A stretch of DNA of 36,942 bases from JAGMXM01 sp964458325 (lineage in GTDB: Bacteria > Verrucomicrobiota > Verrucomicrobiia > Limisphaerales > UBA1319): NCBI GenBank assembly GCA_964458325.1, contig CAYWIM010000043.1:1-36942 (forward strand), read 5' to 3'. Position numbers and translations under genes: made by a program. Below, in pieces: positions 30,651 to 36,942 of this stretch; within the stretch, counting starts at the first letter, position 1; each line of letters begins with the position of its first letter. The notes beneath the pieces were generated by a model, which was given only the letters and a program-made list of their open reading frames with translations, was not told the origin of the DNA and ran no database searches.

Positions 30651-31358
30651 TCATGGCTTGCCCCAGTCGGTCAGGGTCATGAGGTCCGCCTTCATTGAAC
30701 CGGCATGGCCGTCAAAGTAAAGCAGATTGACGGCTTTGCCATGGCGGTCTTCGGCGATCCGCCGCTCGGCGTTCAAGGCCTTGGTGATCGGGTTGTAAGG
30801 CAGGTGGTTCATGCTCCACACGTCCCAGAGGGCCGCGCCGCCGGAGTTGCCCAGGTCGGTGAGAATGGGGCGGGACGCCGTCGAGGAGTTGTCCGCAAAA
30901 TAGATCGTCTCGATCGGCTTTCTGATCGACGACAGCTTGGTCGCCTCGCGCTCCTCGGAGCCGACGTAATCGGCGGGGCCGGTGAATTTCCATGCGTTGA
31001 TGACGTAGCAGAGGGCCTGGGTTTTGTTGGGGTAGCTGGGGCAGAGGAAGACCTTCGTTTTGGCGGACGAGGCGGCCGAGGCGCTGGCCGACCCCAGGTA
31101 AGGGGCGAAGCATTGCCACCAGATCACCCGGTCGCCGCGCGGCACATAGTCGTTGTTGTCGCCGGCATACATGAGCGCCGCGGTGCCGAACTGCCTGAGG
31201 TTGCTCATGCACTTGGTTTTTTGGGCCTTGGCCTTGGCGCTGGACAAGGCGGGCAACAGCATCGAGGCCAGGATGGCGATGATGGCGATGACCACCAGCA
31301 GCTCGATCAGGGTGAAGGCGACGGCGCCGGGCGCCGGCAGGATTCGTTTCGTGTTCAT
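30651..31358 (-). CDS. prepilin-like N-terminal methylation domain protein (DGHA type)
   Basis: A 235-aa protein. AFTLIELLVVIAIIAILASM is the type IV prepilin/type II pseudopilin signature, with candidate cleavage between Ala14 and Phe15 and Glu19 as the fifth mature residue. After the helix comes a beta-rich domain with YVPRGDRVIWWQ and a late Cys pair, ending YFDGHAGSMKADLMTL, typical of the many H-x9-DG/DUF1559-like PVC proteins. They are of unknown role and are often beside sulfatases and carbohydrate genes. The ATG 31358 starts directly before the cleavage motif; the frame extends upstream without meaning. It is 130 bp after gntP-like and may overlap the triple-module gene by 4 bp (ATG 30654). 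The -1 Ala instead of Gly is a variant. Confidence 0.88.
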   Translation of the reverse strand: MNTKRILPAPGAVAFTLIELLVVIAIIAILASMLLPALSSAKAKAQKTKCMSNLRQFGTAALMYAGDNNDYVPRGDRVIWWQCFAPYLGSASASAASSAKTKVFLCPSYPNKTQALCYVINAWKFTGPADYVGSEEREATKLSSIRKPIETIYFADNSSTASRPILTDLGNSGGAALWDVWSMNHLPYNPITKALNAERRIAEDRHGKAVNLLYFDGHAGSMKADLMTLTDWGKP

Positions 31359-31488
31359 AGGGCGATCGGTGAAGTGTGCTCGATGGGGGAGGGCCAGCGG
31401 CGGGCTGCGCGGGACGATGCCCCGACCGCCTGCGGCCGTGGCGCATTCTCGTCCTGGCTCGCTGGATGCCGGATCTGGAGAGGCATGA

Positions 31489-32925
31489 TCATGATGGCAG
31501 AAGGGCGTGGAAGAGAAGCACGCCGGCCAGCCCGACAACCGCGACGATGCTCTCCATCACCGTCCAAATCTGAAACGTCTCCTTGATGCTGACGTTGTAG
31601 TATTCCTTGAACATCCAGAACCCGATGTCGTTGAAGTGGGAGAACATCAGGCTGCCGGCGGTGGTGGACAGGACCATCAGCTCGGGGCGCACGCCGCTCT
31701 GGGAGACGAGCGGAAGCACCACGCCGGCTGCGGTGATGGCTGCGACGGTCGCCGATCCCAGCGCCAGGCGCAGGACCGCCGCCGTGCCCCATGCCAGCAC
31801 GATGGGCGACCACTCGAGGGTCTCGGCAATGGCCTTGATCGATTCGCCCGTGCCGCTGTCGAGCAGGACCTGCTTGAACGCCCCGCCGCCGGCGATGATG
31901 AAGAGCACCATCGCGATGCTGCCGACCGCGGCGCCCATGCCTTTCATGACGTCCTCCATCGGGCGGCCCCGGCGCCGGCCCAGCGCGACGATCCCCACCA
32001 GCACCGCCGTGCCCAGGGCGACGTTCGGATCGCTGAAGAAGGCGACCAGCCGGGCGGCCGAGCCGCTGGGCTTCCAGACCATTGTCACGACCGCCCCCAT
32101 CAGCATCAGCAGCACCGGGATCAGCATCGTGAGCAGGCTCACGCCGATGCCCGGCAGCTCCTCCCGCTTGAACTGGCGCTCCGTGAAAAGCTCCGGAGGC
32201 GGCTGGTTTCGCAGATGACGGAAAAACCGCGCGAGAAATGGACCCGCGAGAAACGTCGCCGGCCCCGCCAGCGCCAGCCCGTAGAGCAGGGTGAGGTTCG
32301 GATCCGCCCCGTAAAGCTGCGCGATGGCTGTGGGCGCCGGGTGCGGCGGCAGGTAGCCATGGGTGACCGACAGCGCCGAGGAAAGCGGGATGCCCAGCAT
32401 CATCAGCGGTTTCCTGGTCACGACCGAAAACGTGTAGATGAGGGGGATCAGCGTAAGAAAGCTGGCGTTGTAAATCATCGGCAGGCCGACCAGGAAGCCG
32501 GTGATCATCACCGACAGCTGGATGCGCTTTTCGCCAAAGAGATCCGTGAGCCAATAGGTGATGGTGTGGGCGGCGCCGCTCTCCTCGATCAGTTTGCCGA
32601 GCATCGCGCCGAAGGCGAGGATGAGCGCCAGGCCGCCCATCGTGTCGCCGATGCCCGCGAGCATGGATTTGAGGGTGGCATCGGGGGCGAGCCCATTGAG
32701 CAGCCCGACGGCCAGCGAGGCCAGCAGCAGGGCGAGAAAGGCGTTGAGCTTCAGCCATACGATGAGCGCGAGCAGGAGGACGATGCCCAGGCCCAGGATC
32801 AAAAGGCTCCCGGCAACGGTGTGCCCAACGGCATGCGCCCCCAGCCCCAGAAAGAAGTTGAAATTCACCCCCGCGATCACCGCCAGCACCAGAACCAGGC
32901 CGAAGATCACGTGGAGAGGCTTCAT
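31489..32925 (-). CDS. GntP-family sugar-acid permease
   Basis: A 478-aa inner-membrane protein with about 12 hydrophobic segments. FGAMLGKLIEESGAAHTITYWL, ITGFLVGLPMIYNASFLTLIPL, VTHGYLPPHPAPTAIA and SHFNDIGFWMFKEYYN are conserved blocks of the GntP/GntT gluconate:H+ symporter family. Substrates in that family are gluconate, D-serine, idonate and fructuronate, so import of a sugar acid is inferred. The ATG at 32925 has no ribosome binding site of its own; it overlaps the stop of a short leader ORF (ATGA) that has a GGAGGT site, see that entry. It follows the amidohydrolase by 66 bp and precedes the prepilin-like gene. Confidence 0.93.
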   Translation of the reverse strand: MKPLHVIFGLVLVLAVIAGVNFNFFLGLGAHAVGHTVAGSLLILGLGIVLLLALIVWLKLNAFLALLLASLAVGLLNGLAPDATLKSMLAGIGDTMGGLALILAFGAMLGKLIEESGAAHTITYWLTDLFGEKRIQLSVMITGFLVGLPMIYNASFLTLIPLIYTFSVVTRKPLMMLGIPLSSALSVTHGYLPPHPAPTAIAQLYGADPNLTLLYGLALAGPATFLAGPFLARFFRHLRNQPPPELFTERQFKREELPGIGVSLLTMLIPVLLMLMGAVVTMVWKPSGSAARLVAFFSDPNVALGTAVLVGIVALGRRRGRPMEDVMKGMGAAVGSIAMVLFIIAGGGAFKQVLLDSGTGESIKAIAETLEWSPIVLAWGTAAVLRLALGSATVAAITAAGVVLPLVSQSGVRPELMVLSTTAGSLMFSHFNDIGFWMFKEYYNVSIKETFQIWTVMESIVAVVGLAGVLLFHALLPS

Positions 32926-32954
32926 GGAGAGGATGGCGAGCCGGCAATGTCCAT
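32922..32954 (-). promoter_or_regulatory. 10-codon leader minigene translationally coupled to the GntP permease
   Basis: GGAGGT lies six bases before ATG 32954; the frame (10 codons, product rich in Ser and Pro) ends at a TGA that overlaps the permease ATG as ATGA. The permease start lacks its own Shine-Dalgarno sequence, so ribosomes probably reach it by termination and re-start. Either a minigene or simply a coupled entry site. Confidence 0.45.
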
Positions 32955-32991
32955 GCGTGACCTCCGTCCCGTCTTTCGGGGTTTGACGATT

Positions 32992-34023
32992 TCAGGAGCC
33001 ATTGGGCCCTCCGTGAATCTCGAGCAGGCGCCGATAGCCCGCGGCGGCGAACTCGGCGAAATTGCGCCCCAGGAAATTGCGGGCGGCGTCGGGCGTGAAA
33101 AGGCCGGGGTGCGCCCGCACTCGAGCGTCGCCGTGGCGGCTCGACTCCCGAAGGCTGTCGAGCATGGCGCGGGCGCCGCCGAAGTTCCAGCTCATCCGGC
33201 CATAGGGCGCGTCGCTGCCGCAGAACAGGTTTCGGCAGAACGGCTCGCCGGCGAGCTGGTAGGTGATGAGGTCGCTCTCGATGTGGGTGTCGCGCTTGGC
33301 GCTGAGGACGAATCGGATGTTGGGCTGGCGCAGACCCAGCTCGCGCGCGCGCCGGTAGAGATCGTCGGCCTCGATGTAGCCCGCGCCGCCGCCGCCCATG
33401 TGGATGGCCAGGATCGGGCAGCCGGGATGCGAGGCCGCCACGCGCTCGAGCCCTTCCGCGGGCGTGAACGGGGTGTCCGCCCCGAAGTGAAACGCGGGGA
33501 TGGCGCCCAGCTGGGCGATGCGCTCGAGCAGGATCCGAACCGGCTCGCTGTCGATCGGGAACCGGTTCTGCGCCGGGTTGATCTTCACGAAAAGGAAGCC
33601 GAACTCGCCGACGAGCACGTCCACCAGATCGAGCGCCCGGTCCAGGCCGAGCGCCTTGGGATCGGTCCAGCCCGCCGGGACGAACTTGTCCGGATGCCGG
33701 CGCGCCGATTCCGCAATGTAACGGTTGGCGGCCAGCAGGGCGTCGAAATCCCGGCGCGGATCGCCGGCGTACGTCGTGGCGGCGGGGTTCTGCCAGATCA
33801 GCGCCATGTCCACACACGCCGATCCCATCTCGGCGAGGATCTCCTCCGCCGAGACCGGCCGGCCATGGTAGTAGTTAGGGGAGGCATCGTAGCGGCGGCG
33901 CAGCTCGCCGTTGAGCCGGGCCATGTCGGTGGCGTGCACATCGGCATCGATCGTCAACCGCGATCCGTTCGCCTCGAGGAAACCTGCGAGCCGGCGGTTT
34001 TGAGCGATCACATCAGCGTTCAT
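32992..34023 (-). CDS. COG2159-type metal-dependent amidohydrolase
   Basis: A 343-aa cytoplasmic TIM-barrel enzyme. TIDADVHATD (Asp28-x-His30) is the metal motif, and GWTDPKAL, IPAFHFGADTPF, ILAIHMGGGGAGY and NLFCGSDAPYG supply the other His and Asp ligands. The set matches the decarboxylase/lactonase branch (amidohydro_2). Substrate is unknown; placement between the permease and the GH30-like gene suggests a sugar-acid lactone or a modified sugar. The ATG at 34023 is the first after the LacI-GH30 pair; it ends 66 bp before the permease start. No signal peptide. Confidence 0.85.
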   Translation of the reverse strand: MNADVIAQNRRLAGFLEANGSRLTIDADVHATDMARLNGELRRRYDASPNYYHGRPVSAEEILAEMGSACVDMALIWQNPAATTYAGDPRRDFDALLAANRYIAESARRHPDKFVPAGWTDPKALGLDRALDLVDVLVGEFGFLFVKINPAQNRFPIDSEPVRILLERIAQLGAIPAFHFGADTPFTPAEGLERVAASHPGCPILAIHMGGGGAGYIEADDLYRRARELGLRQPNIRFVLSAKRDTHIESDLITYQLAGEPFCRNLFCGSDAPYGRMSWNFGGARAMLDSLRESSRHGDARVRAHPGLFTPDAARNFLGRNFAEFAAAGYRRLLEIHGGPNGS

Positions 34024-34129
34024 AAAGAGGAGGCGTCCCGGTGGATGAGCCGATCACGAAGGGCCGTGTCCAGCCTGTCCCTTGCCGCCCGGATGATCTT
34101 GTCATGCGTCACTCGAGGTGGCCGGATGG

Positions 34130-35674
34130 CTATCGTTCAGAGTTCCCGGCGAAGAAGGTTGTCACGGAGCTGCCCGGAGCTTCGTAGATCAGCACCCCGT
34201 TCTTCAGCCCGAACTCGCCCGCGCGGGCATAGCTCTCCTTCGAGTCGTCGGTGGTTCGGTAGGCAGCGAACGATTTCGCGCCCGTTCCTTGGACGGTCAC
34301 GGCCACCTTCTTGTTCTTGCCGATGTTGATGAGGACGAACGCATCGGGGTTTTTCGTGCCGTTGGCAGCGAAGGCGATGAGGGCGATCTCGGACTCCATG
34401 GCCGAGGTGCGGGCAACGGCCATGCCCGGCTGCCCGGCCCGCGCGAGCTGCTTGTACATGTAGTAGCCCCGCTTGATCTCCCAGGTCCCGTCCTCGCGAA
34501 CGGTGAAGGCCGATCCGGGATTCGGGTCGCCGCCGACCCATTTGGCGGGGCGCTGGATGCCGGCCCACGGGATGATGCCGTTGACCTTGGCGGTGTAGAT
34601 GTTGCCGTGGTACTCCTTGATGTTCTGGGCGTTCATCCCGCCCCAGCTCGTCGAGGTCACCCACGCATGAAGGTCGGGACGCCTCTCGCGCAGCTTGTCG
34701 ATGCCAGCGCTCTTGTGCTCGCCGAACCACCGGCCATAGCTGCCGTTGTAGAAGCCATGCGACGTGATCAGCCCCAGCTTGCGCAGCGCCTCGGCATCGT
34801 CAGCGATGGCGTCTGCGTAGCCCCAGGTGTCGAACCGGTACCAGTTGGTCGGCTCCCCCGGCGTCACGCTCACCTCGGGCAGCCCGGCGGCCTTCAGCTC
34901 GTCCGCCACGAGCTTGATGAACTCGACGACCTGTTCGGGCGGCCAGAACATGTTGTAGTCATGGCTGGCGCGATCGGTCAGCCCGGCCTGCGTCCACCGA
35001 AACCAGTCTTCGCCCTCGTTGTGCAGGGAGACGTATCGGAGCGGCAGCCCCTCCTTCTCCCGGAGAAATTTCGCCCACCCGACGAGGTAGAGCGCCAGGT
35101 CGCGCCGGTGAGCGGGATCGAGGTCGCGGCCGCGCATGACCTTCTGCCGGGTCATGTAGGCCGGGGGGCCGTAGAGCGTCGTGATGATCGCCAGGTCGCG
35201 GCCGCCCGAGCGGGTTTTCTTGAGACCTTCCCGGGCAAAGGTGCGCAGGTGCTGCGTGGTGGTCTCGTGGTCGTAAGCGCCGCCCGGCTCGGTCTGATGA
35301 AACGGGTCGTAGAACATCTTCAGCAAGCCGACCTTCAGGCCGTCTTCGCCGAAGACCAGCTCCACGATCTTCTGCTGGTCGGCCTCGCGGAGCAGGCTGA
35401 ACCCGCCATATTCCTGCGGGTCCTGCCGAAAGTCGCGCGTCTGGCAGGTTTCGACATAATTGAAACCGAAGCCGTCCCAGGCCTGCAGCTTCTTGGCGAA
35501 GTCCACCTGGGCGCGGATGGCGGTGAAGCCCAGCGCCTGGCCGGCCGCGCGAGGCGCCGGGGCCAAGGCCAGGGCGGCCAGAAGAACGGGCAATGGCCAT
35601 CGGAACGCGGGGCCTCCCGGGAAGGCCAGCGGACGATTCGTTGCGTGGGCGGGATGGATAAGCAGATGGTTCAT
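34130..35674 (-). CDS. secreted GH30-like protein 2 (acid/base Glu kept, nucleophile position Ser)
   Basis: A 514-aa exported paralog of the protein at 17588-19147, with the same blocks: LQAWDGFGFNYVETCQTRDF, SLHNEGE (Glu220), AWVTSTSWGG, where Ser341 stands at the expected nucleophile position, VNGIIPWAGIQRP, and a C-terminal beta domain ending GSSVTTFFAGNSER. Signal peptide lies within residues 25-46 (PLPVLLAALALAPAPRAAG). Its ATG overlaps the LacI stop by 4 bp, so regulator and enzyme are coupled. A longer frame to 36361 is a shadow. Both paralogs share the substitution, so it is not a sequencing error. Alternatives are a pseudo-enzyme, a binding protein or a non-classical catalytic set. 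Confidence 0.85.
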   Translation of the reverse strand: MNHLLIHPAHATNRPLAFPGGPAFRWPLPVLLAALALAPAPRAAGQALGFTAIRAQVDFAKKLQAWDGFGFNYVETCQTRDFRQDPQEYGGFSLLREADQQKIVELVFGEDGLKVGLLKMFYDPFHQTEPGGAYDHETTTQHLRTFAREGLKKTRSGGRDLAIITTLYGPPAYMTRQKVMRGRDLDPAHRRDLALYLVGWAKFLREKEGLPLRYVSLHNEGEDWFRWTQAGLTDRASHDYNMFWPPEQVVEFIKLVADELKAAGLPEVSVTPGEPTNWYRFDTWGYADAIADDAEALRKLGLITSHGFYNGSYGRWFGEHKSAGIDKLRERRPDLHAWVTSTSWGGMNAQNIKEYHGNIYTAKVNGIIPWAGIQRPAKWVGGDPNPGSAFTVREDGTWEIKRGYYMYKQLARAGQPGMAVARTSAMESEIALIAFAANGTKNPDAFVLINIGKNKKVAVTVQGTGAKSFAAYRTTDDSKESYARAGEFGLKNGVLIYEAPGSSVTTFFAGNSER

Positions 35675-36756
35675 GGCTGGGTTTTTTGGTTGAGGTTGGA
35701 TGGGCGAGGGGCTCGACGATGCGGCGCGGGGCGGGCGGGCCGGAGCGTGGCCACGGACTGCCGCCGGACCAGCTCGCAGGGCAGCTGGATGGCCATCGGC
35801 TGGGCTGTGGCCGGGCGCTCGATCTGCTCGAGCAGCATGTCCACCGCCATGCGCCCCATCTCCTGGATCGGCTGCCGGACGGTCGTGATCGGCTGGCAGA
35901 AGAACTCGGCGTGCGGCACCTCGTCGAAGCCGACCAGCGAGATGTCCTTCGGCACGGACAGCCCGTGATCCCGCAAGGCGCGCAATGCCTCGAGCGTGAC
36001 CAGATGGCTCAGCGCAAATATTGCGCTGGGACGAGGCTTCATCTCGAGAAGCCGCTTGACCTCGAGGTAGCCATTGTGCTGGCCGAACTGGCTGCCCAGG
36101 ACCAGCGCGTCGTCCACGCTCAACCCGTGCGCCCGATGCGCCTCCCGGTAGCCCCGAACCCGCTCCTCGTTGATCCAGGCATGCGGCAGCCGCTGGATGC
36201 AGCCGATCCGCCGGTGGCCGTGATCGATCAGGTACTCGGTCGCCCGGTAGGCTGCATGGTAGTTGTCCACGCTGACACAGTGGCAGACGATATCCGGCAG
36301 CACGCGGTCGAGCAGCACCACCGGCAGCTTGCGCTGGCTCAGCTCGCGGACGTGCTGCCAATCCTTGCCGACCGGCAGAAGCAGCAGGCCGTCAATCTCC
36401 CGCGCCGCGAGCTGGTCCATGAGCTTGCGCTCGGAGGCCGTGTCCTCGAGGCTGTCGCATACCAGCACATCGAACCCAGCCTGCCGCGCGCACTCGATGA
36501 TCTTCCGCGCCAGCTGGGCCAGGAAGAAGTGCGAGAGATCGGGAACGATCAGGCCCAGCGTGCGGGACCGGAGGGCCGCCGGCTTGTAGAACCTCCGGTT
36601 CATGGAATAGCCCAGGGCCCGCGCCGCCTTCAGGACCGCCTGCTCCGTTTCCGGAGGGATCCGGAACCGGGTGCTCTGCCCGCTGAGGACCCGCGAGGCC
36701 GTGGCCTCCGAGATCCCGGCCTGCCTGGCGACCGCCTGGAGCGTAACCCGGCTCAT
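35671..36756 (-). CDS. LacI-family transcription regulator
   Basis: A 361-aa DNA-binding repressor. Residues 4-23 (VTLQAVARQAGISEATASRV) are the LacI helix-turn-helix with hinge motif LSGQS, followed by the periplasmic-binding-like effector domain (LGLIVPDLSHFFLAQLARKI, VVLLDRVLPD, DISLVGFDEVPHAEFF). The C-terminal 25 residues form a Pro/Arg-rich tail. The effector is probably a sugar or oligosaccharide released by the locus. It starts the long minus-strand series and overlaps the GH30-like gene 2. The promoter at 36799-36826 and two TGCGCA boxes suggest autoregulation. The ATG at 36756 gives the standard HTH start. Confidence 0.95.
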   Translation of the reverse strand: MSRVTLQAVARQAGISEATASRVLSGQSTRFRIPPETEQAVLKAARALGYSMNRRFYKPAALRSRTLGLIVPDLSHFFLAQLARKIIECARQAGFDVLVCDSLEDTASERKLMDQLAAREIDGLLLLPVGKDWQHVRELSQRKLPVVLLDRVLPDIVCHCVSVDNYHAAYRATEYLIDHGHRRIGCIQRLPHAWINEERVRGYREAHRAHGLSVDDALVLGSQFGQHNGYLEVKRLLEMKPRPSAIFALSHLVTLEALRALRDHGLSVPKDISLVGFDEVPHAEFFCQPITTVRQPIQEMGRMAVDMLLEQIERPATAQPMAIQLPCELVRRQSVATLRPARPAPHRRAPRPSNLNQKTQP

Positions 36757-36781
36757 CGCGAGGTCAATCCTTGACCAAACT

Positions 36782-36798
36782 TGCGCATATTTTGCGCA
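36782..36798 (-). promoter_or_regulatory. candidate LacI operator: two TGCGCA boxes 11 bp apart
   Basis: Palindromic TGCGCA at 36782-36787 and 36793-36798, one helical turn apart, lie at and just after the predicted transcription start. LacI-family repressors bind inverted repeats, and this position would block the promoter. Confidence 0.45.
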
Positions 36799-36826
36799 TT
36801 TGTAGCGTGCCTGAGGCCGGTGTCAA
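36799..36826 (-). promoter_or_regulatory. candidate sigma70-type promoter of the LacI-led operon
   Basis: Perfect TTGACA (36821-36826), 16-bp spacer, TACAAA (36799-36804) on the minus strand, 43 bp before ATG 36756. Confidence 0.55.
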
Positions 36827-36887
36827 CTCGATTCCACAGCGCACGGCGGCCCGCGGGCGCAGGACAGAATTCTTTGGCGCTTAGGGT

Positions 36888-36913
36888 CTCCCCTCCGCGG
36901 CAGTGGAGGGGAG
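36888..36913. repeat. hairpin CTCCCCTCC/GGAGGGGAG at the right edge
   Basis: A 9-bp perfect inverted repeat with an 8-base loop, followed on the minus strand by CTCTCCCCGGCCCTCCCCTC. Its style resembles the intergenic repeat copies A and B. The window ends 29 bp later, so the full element is not visible. Confidence 0.55.
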
Positions 36914-36942
36914 GGCCGGGGAGAGGCGGGCGTTGGAACAAT

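Noticed and set aside
31507..34329. 940-aa plus-strand ORF and 820-aa minus-strand ORF (31355-33817) over permease and amidohydrolase
   Set aside because: They cross two clear genes in other frames and have low-complexity His/Arg/Gln composition.
34118..35968. 616-aa plus-strand ORF opposite GH30-like gene 2 and lacI
   Set aside because: Antisense shadow of two strongly supported genes.
36753..36941. 62-aa minus-strand ORF at the right edge
   Set aside because: It spans the promoter/operator of lacI and the hairpin, with no protein features.

Overview
The window is a GC-rich bacterial chromosome segment, most likely from Verrucomicrobiota (Limisphaerales/Pedosphaera-like) or a close PVC relative. 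This is inferred from several things: multiple formylglycine-type sulfatases, secreted glycoside hydrolase-like proteins, a prepilin-like protein with a C-terminal DGHA motif, large secreted proteins with a WP...FFRL beta-sandwich module, and an LptA-LptB-HprK gene block, which implies a Gram-negative envelope. No rRNA or ribosomal protein gene is present to confirm it.

Left part (1-12.5 kb, housekeeping and accessory). A BamD-like TPR gene runs off the left edge on the minus strand, and its last ~45 visible codons look like a different family (an RND/HlyD membrane-fusion protein). This suggests a contig-end chimera. Divergent from it is a GtrB/DPM1-like glycosyltransferase, followed by a tRNA-Val(CAC) and an unrecognised zinc-ribbon/membrane protein. 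A small accessory patch follows (3.0-4.4 kb): a stretch without genes, a nucleotidyltransferase-fold protein overlapping a 69-codon basic gene, and a relic carrying an AAA+ Walker B motif. On the minus strand come lptA-like, lptB and hprK, preceded by pyrD, a DEDD-type 3'-5' exonuclease, a 20-residue Lys/Pro/Ala peptide with a near-perfect ribosome binding site, and a two-gene unit of a galacturonokinase-like GHMP kinase and a sugar nucleotidyltransferase.

Right part (12.6-36.8 kb, polysaccharide-degradation locus). A plus-strand unit holds two sulfatases and a DUF5060/DUF4038 (apiosidase-like) hydrolase. Convergent to it is a long minus-strand series that starts with a LacI-type regulator under a recognisable promoter/operator. 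It continues with a GH30-like protein, an amidohydrolase, a GntP-type sugar-acid permease, a prepilin-like protein and a large secreted protein with three copies of a ThuA/amidotransferase-like module. After a strong hairpin come a LamG-M23 peptidase protein, a clan-A glycoside hydrolase, a possible 43-aa ORF, a third sulfatase, a periplasmic substrate-binding protein and a second GH30-like protein. Many junctions are 4-bp ATGA overlaps, so translation is probably coupled.

How the genes may work together (inference): secreted sulfatases and glycosidases strip and cut a sulfated polysaccharide, the GntP permease imports a sugar acid, and the kinase/nucleotidyltransferase pair could recycle galacturonate to an NDP-sugar. 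The most unusual points are the two GH30-like paralogs that keep the acid/base Glu but carry Ser where the family nucleophile Glu is expected, the plant-GalAK-like kinase paired with a nucleotidyltransferase, the triple-module secreted protein, and a dispersed repeat placed directly before two genes of the locus.
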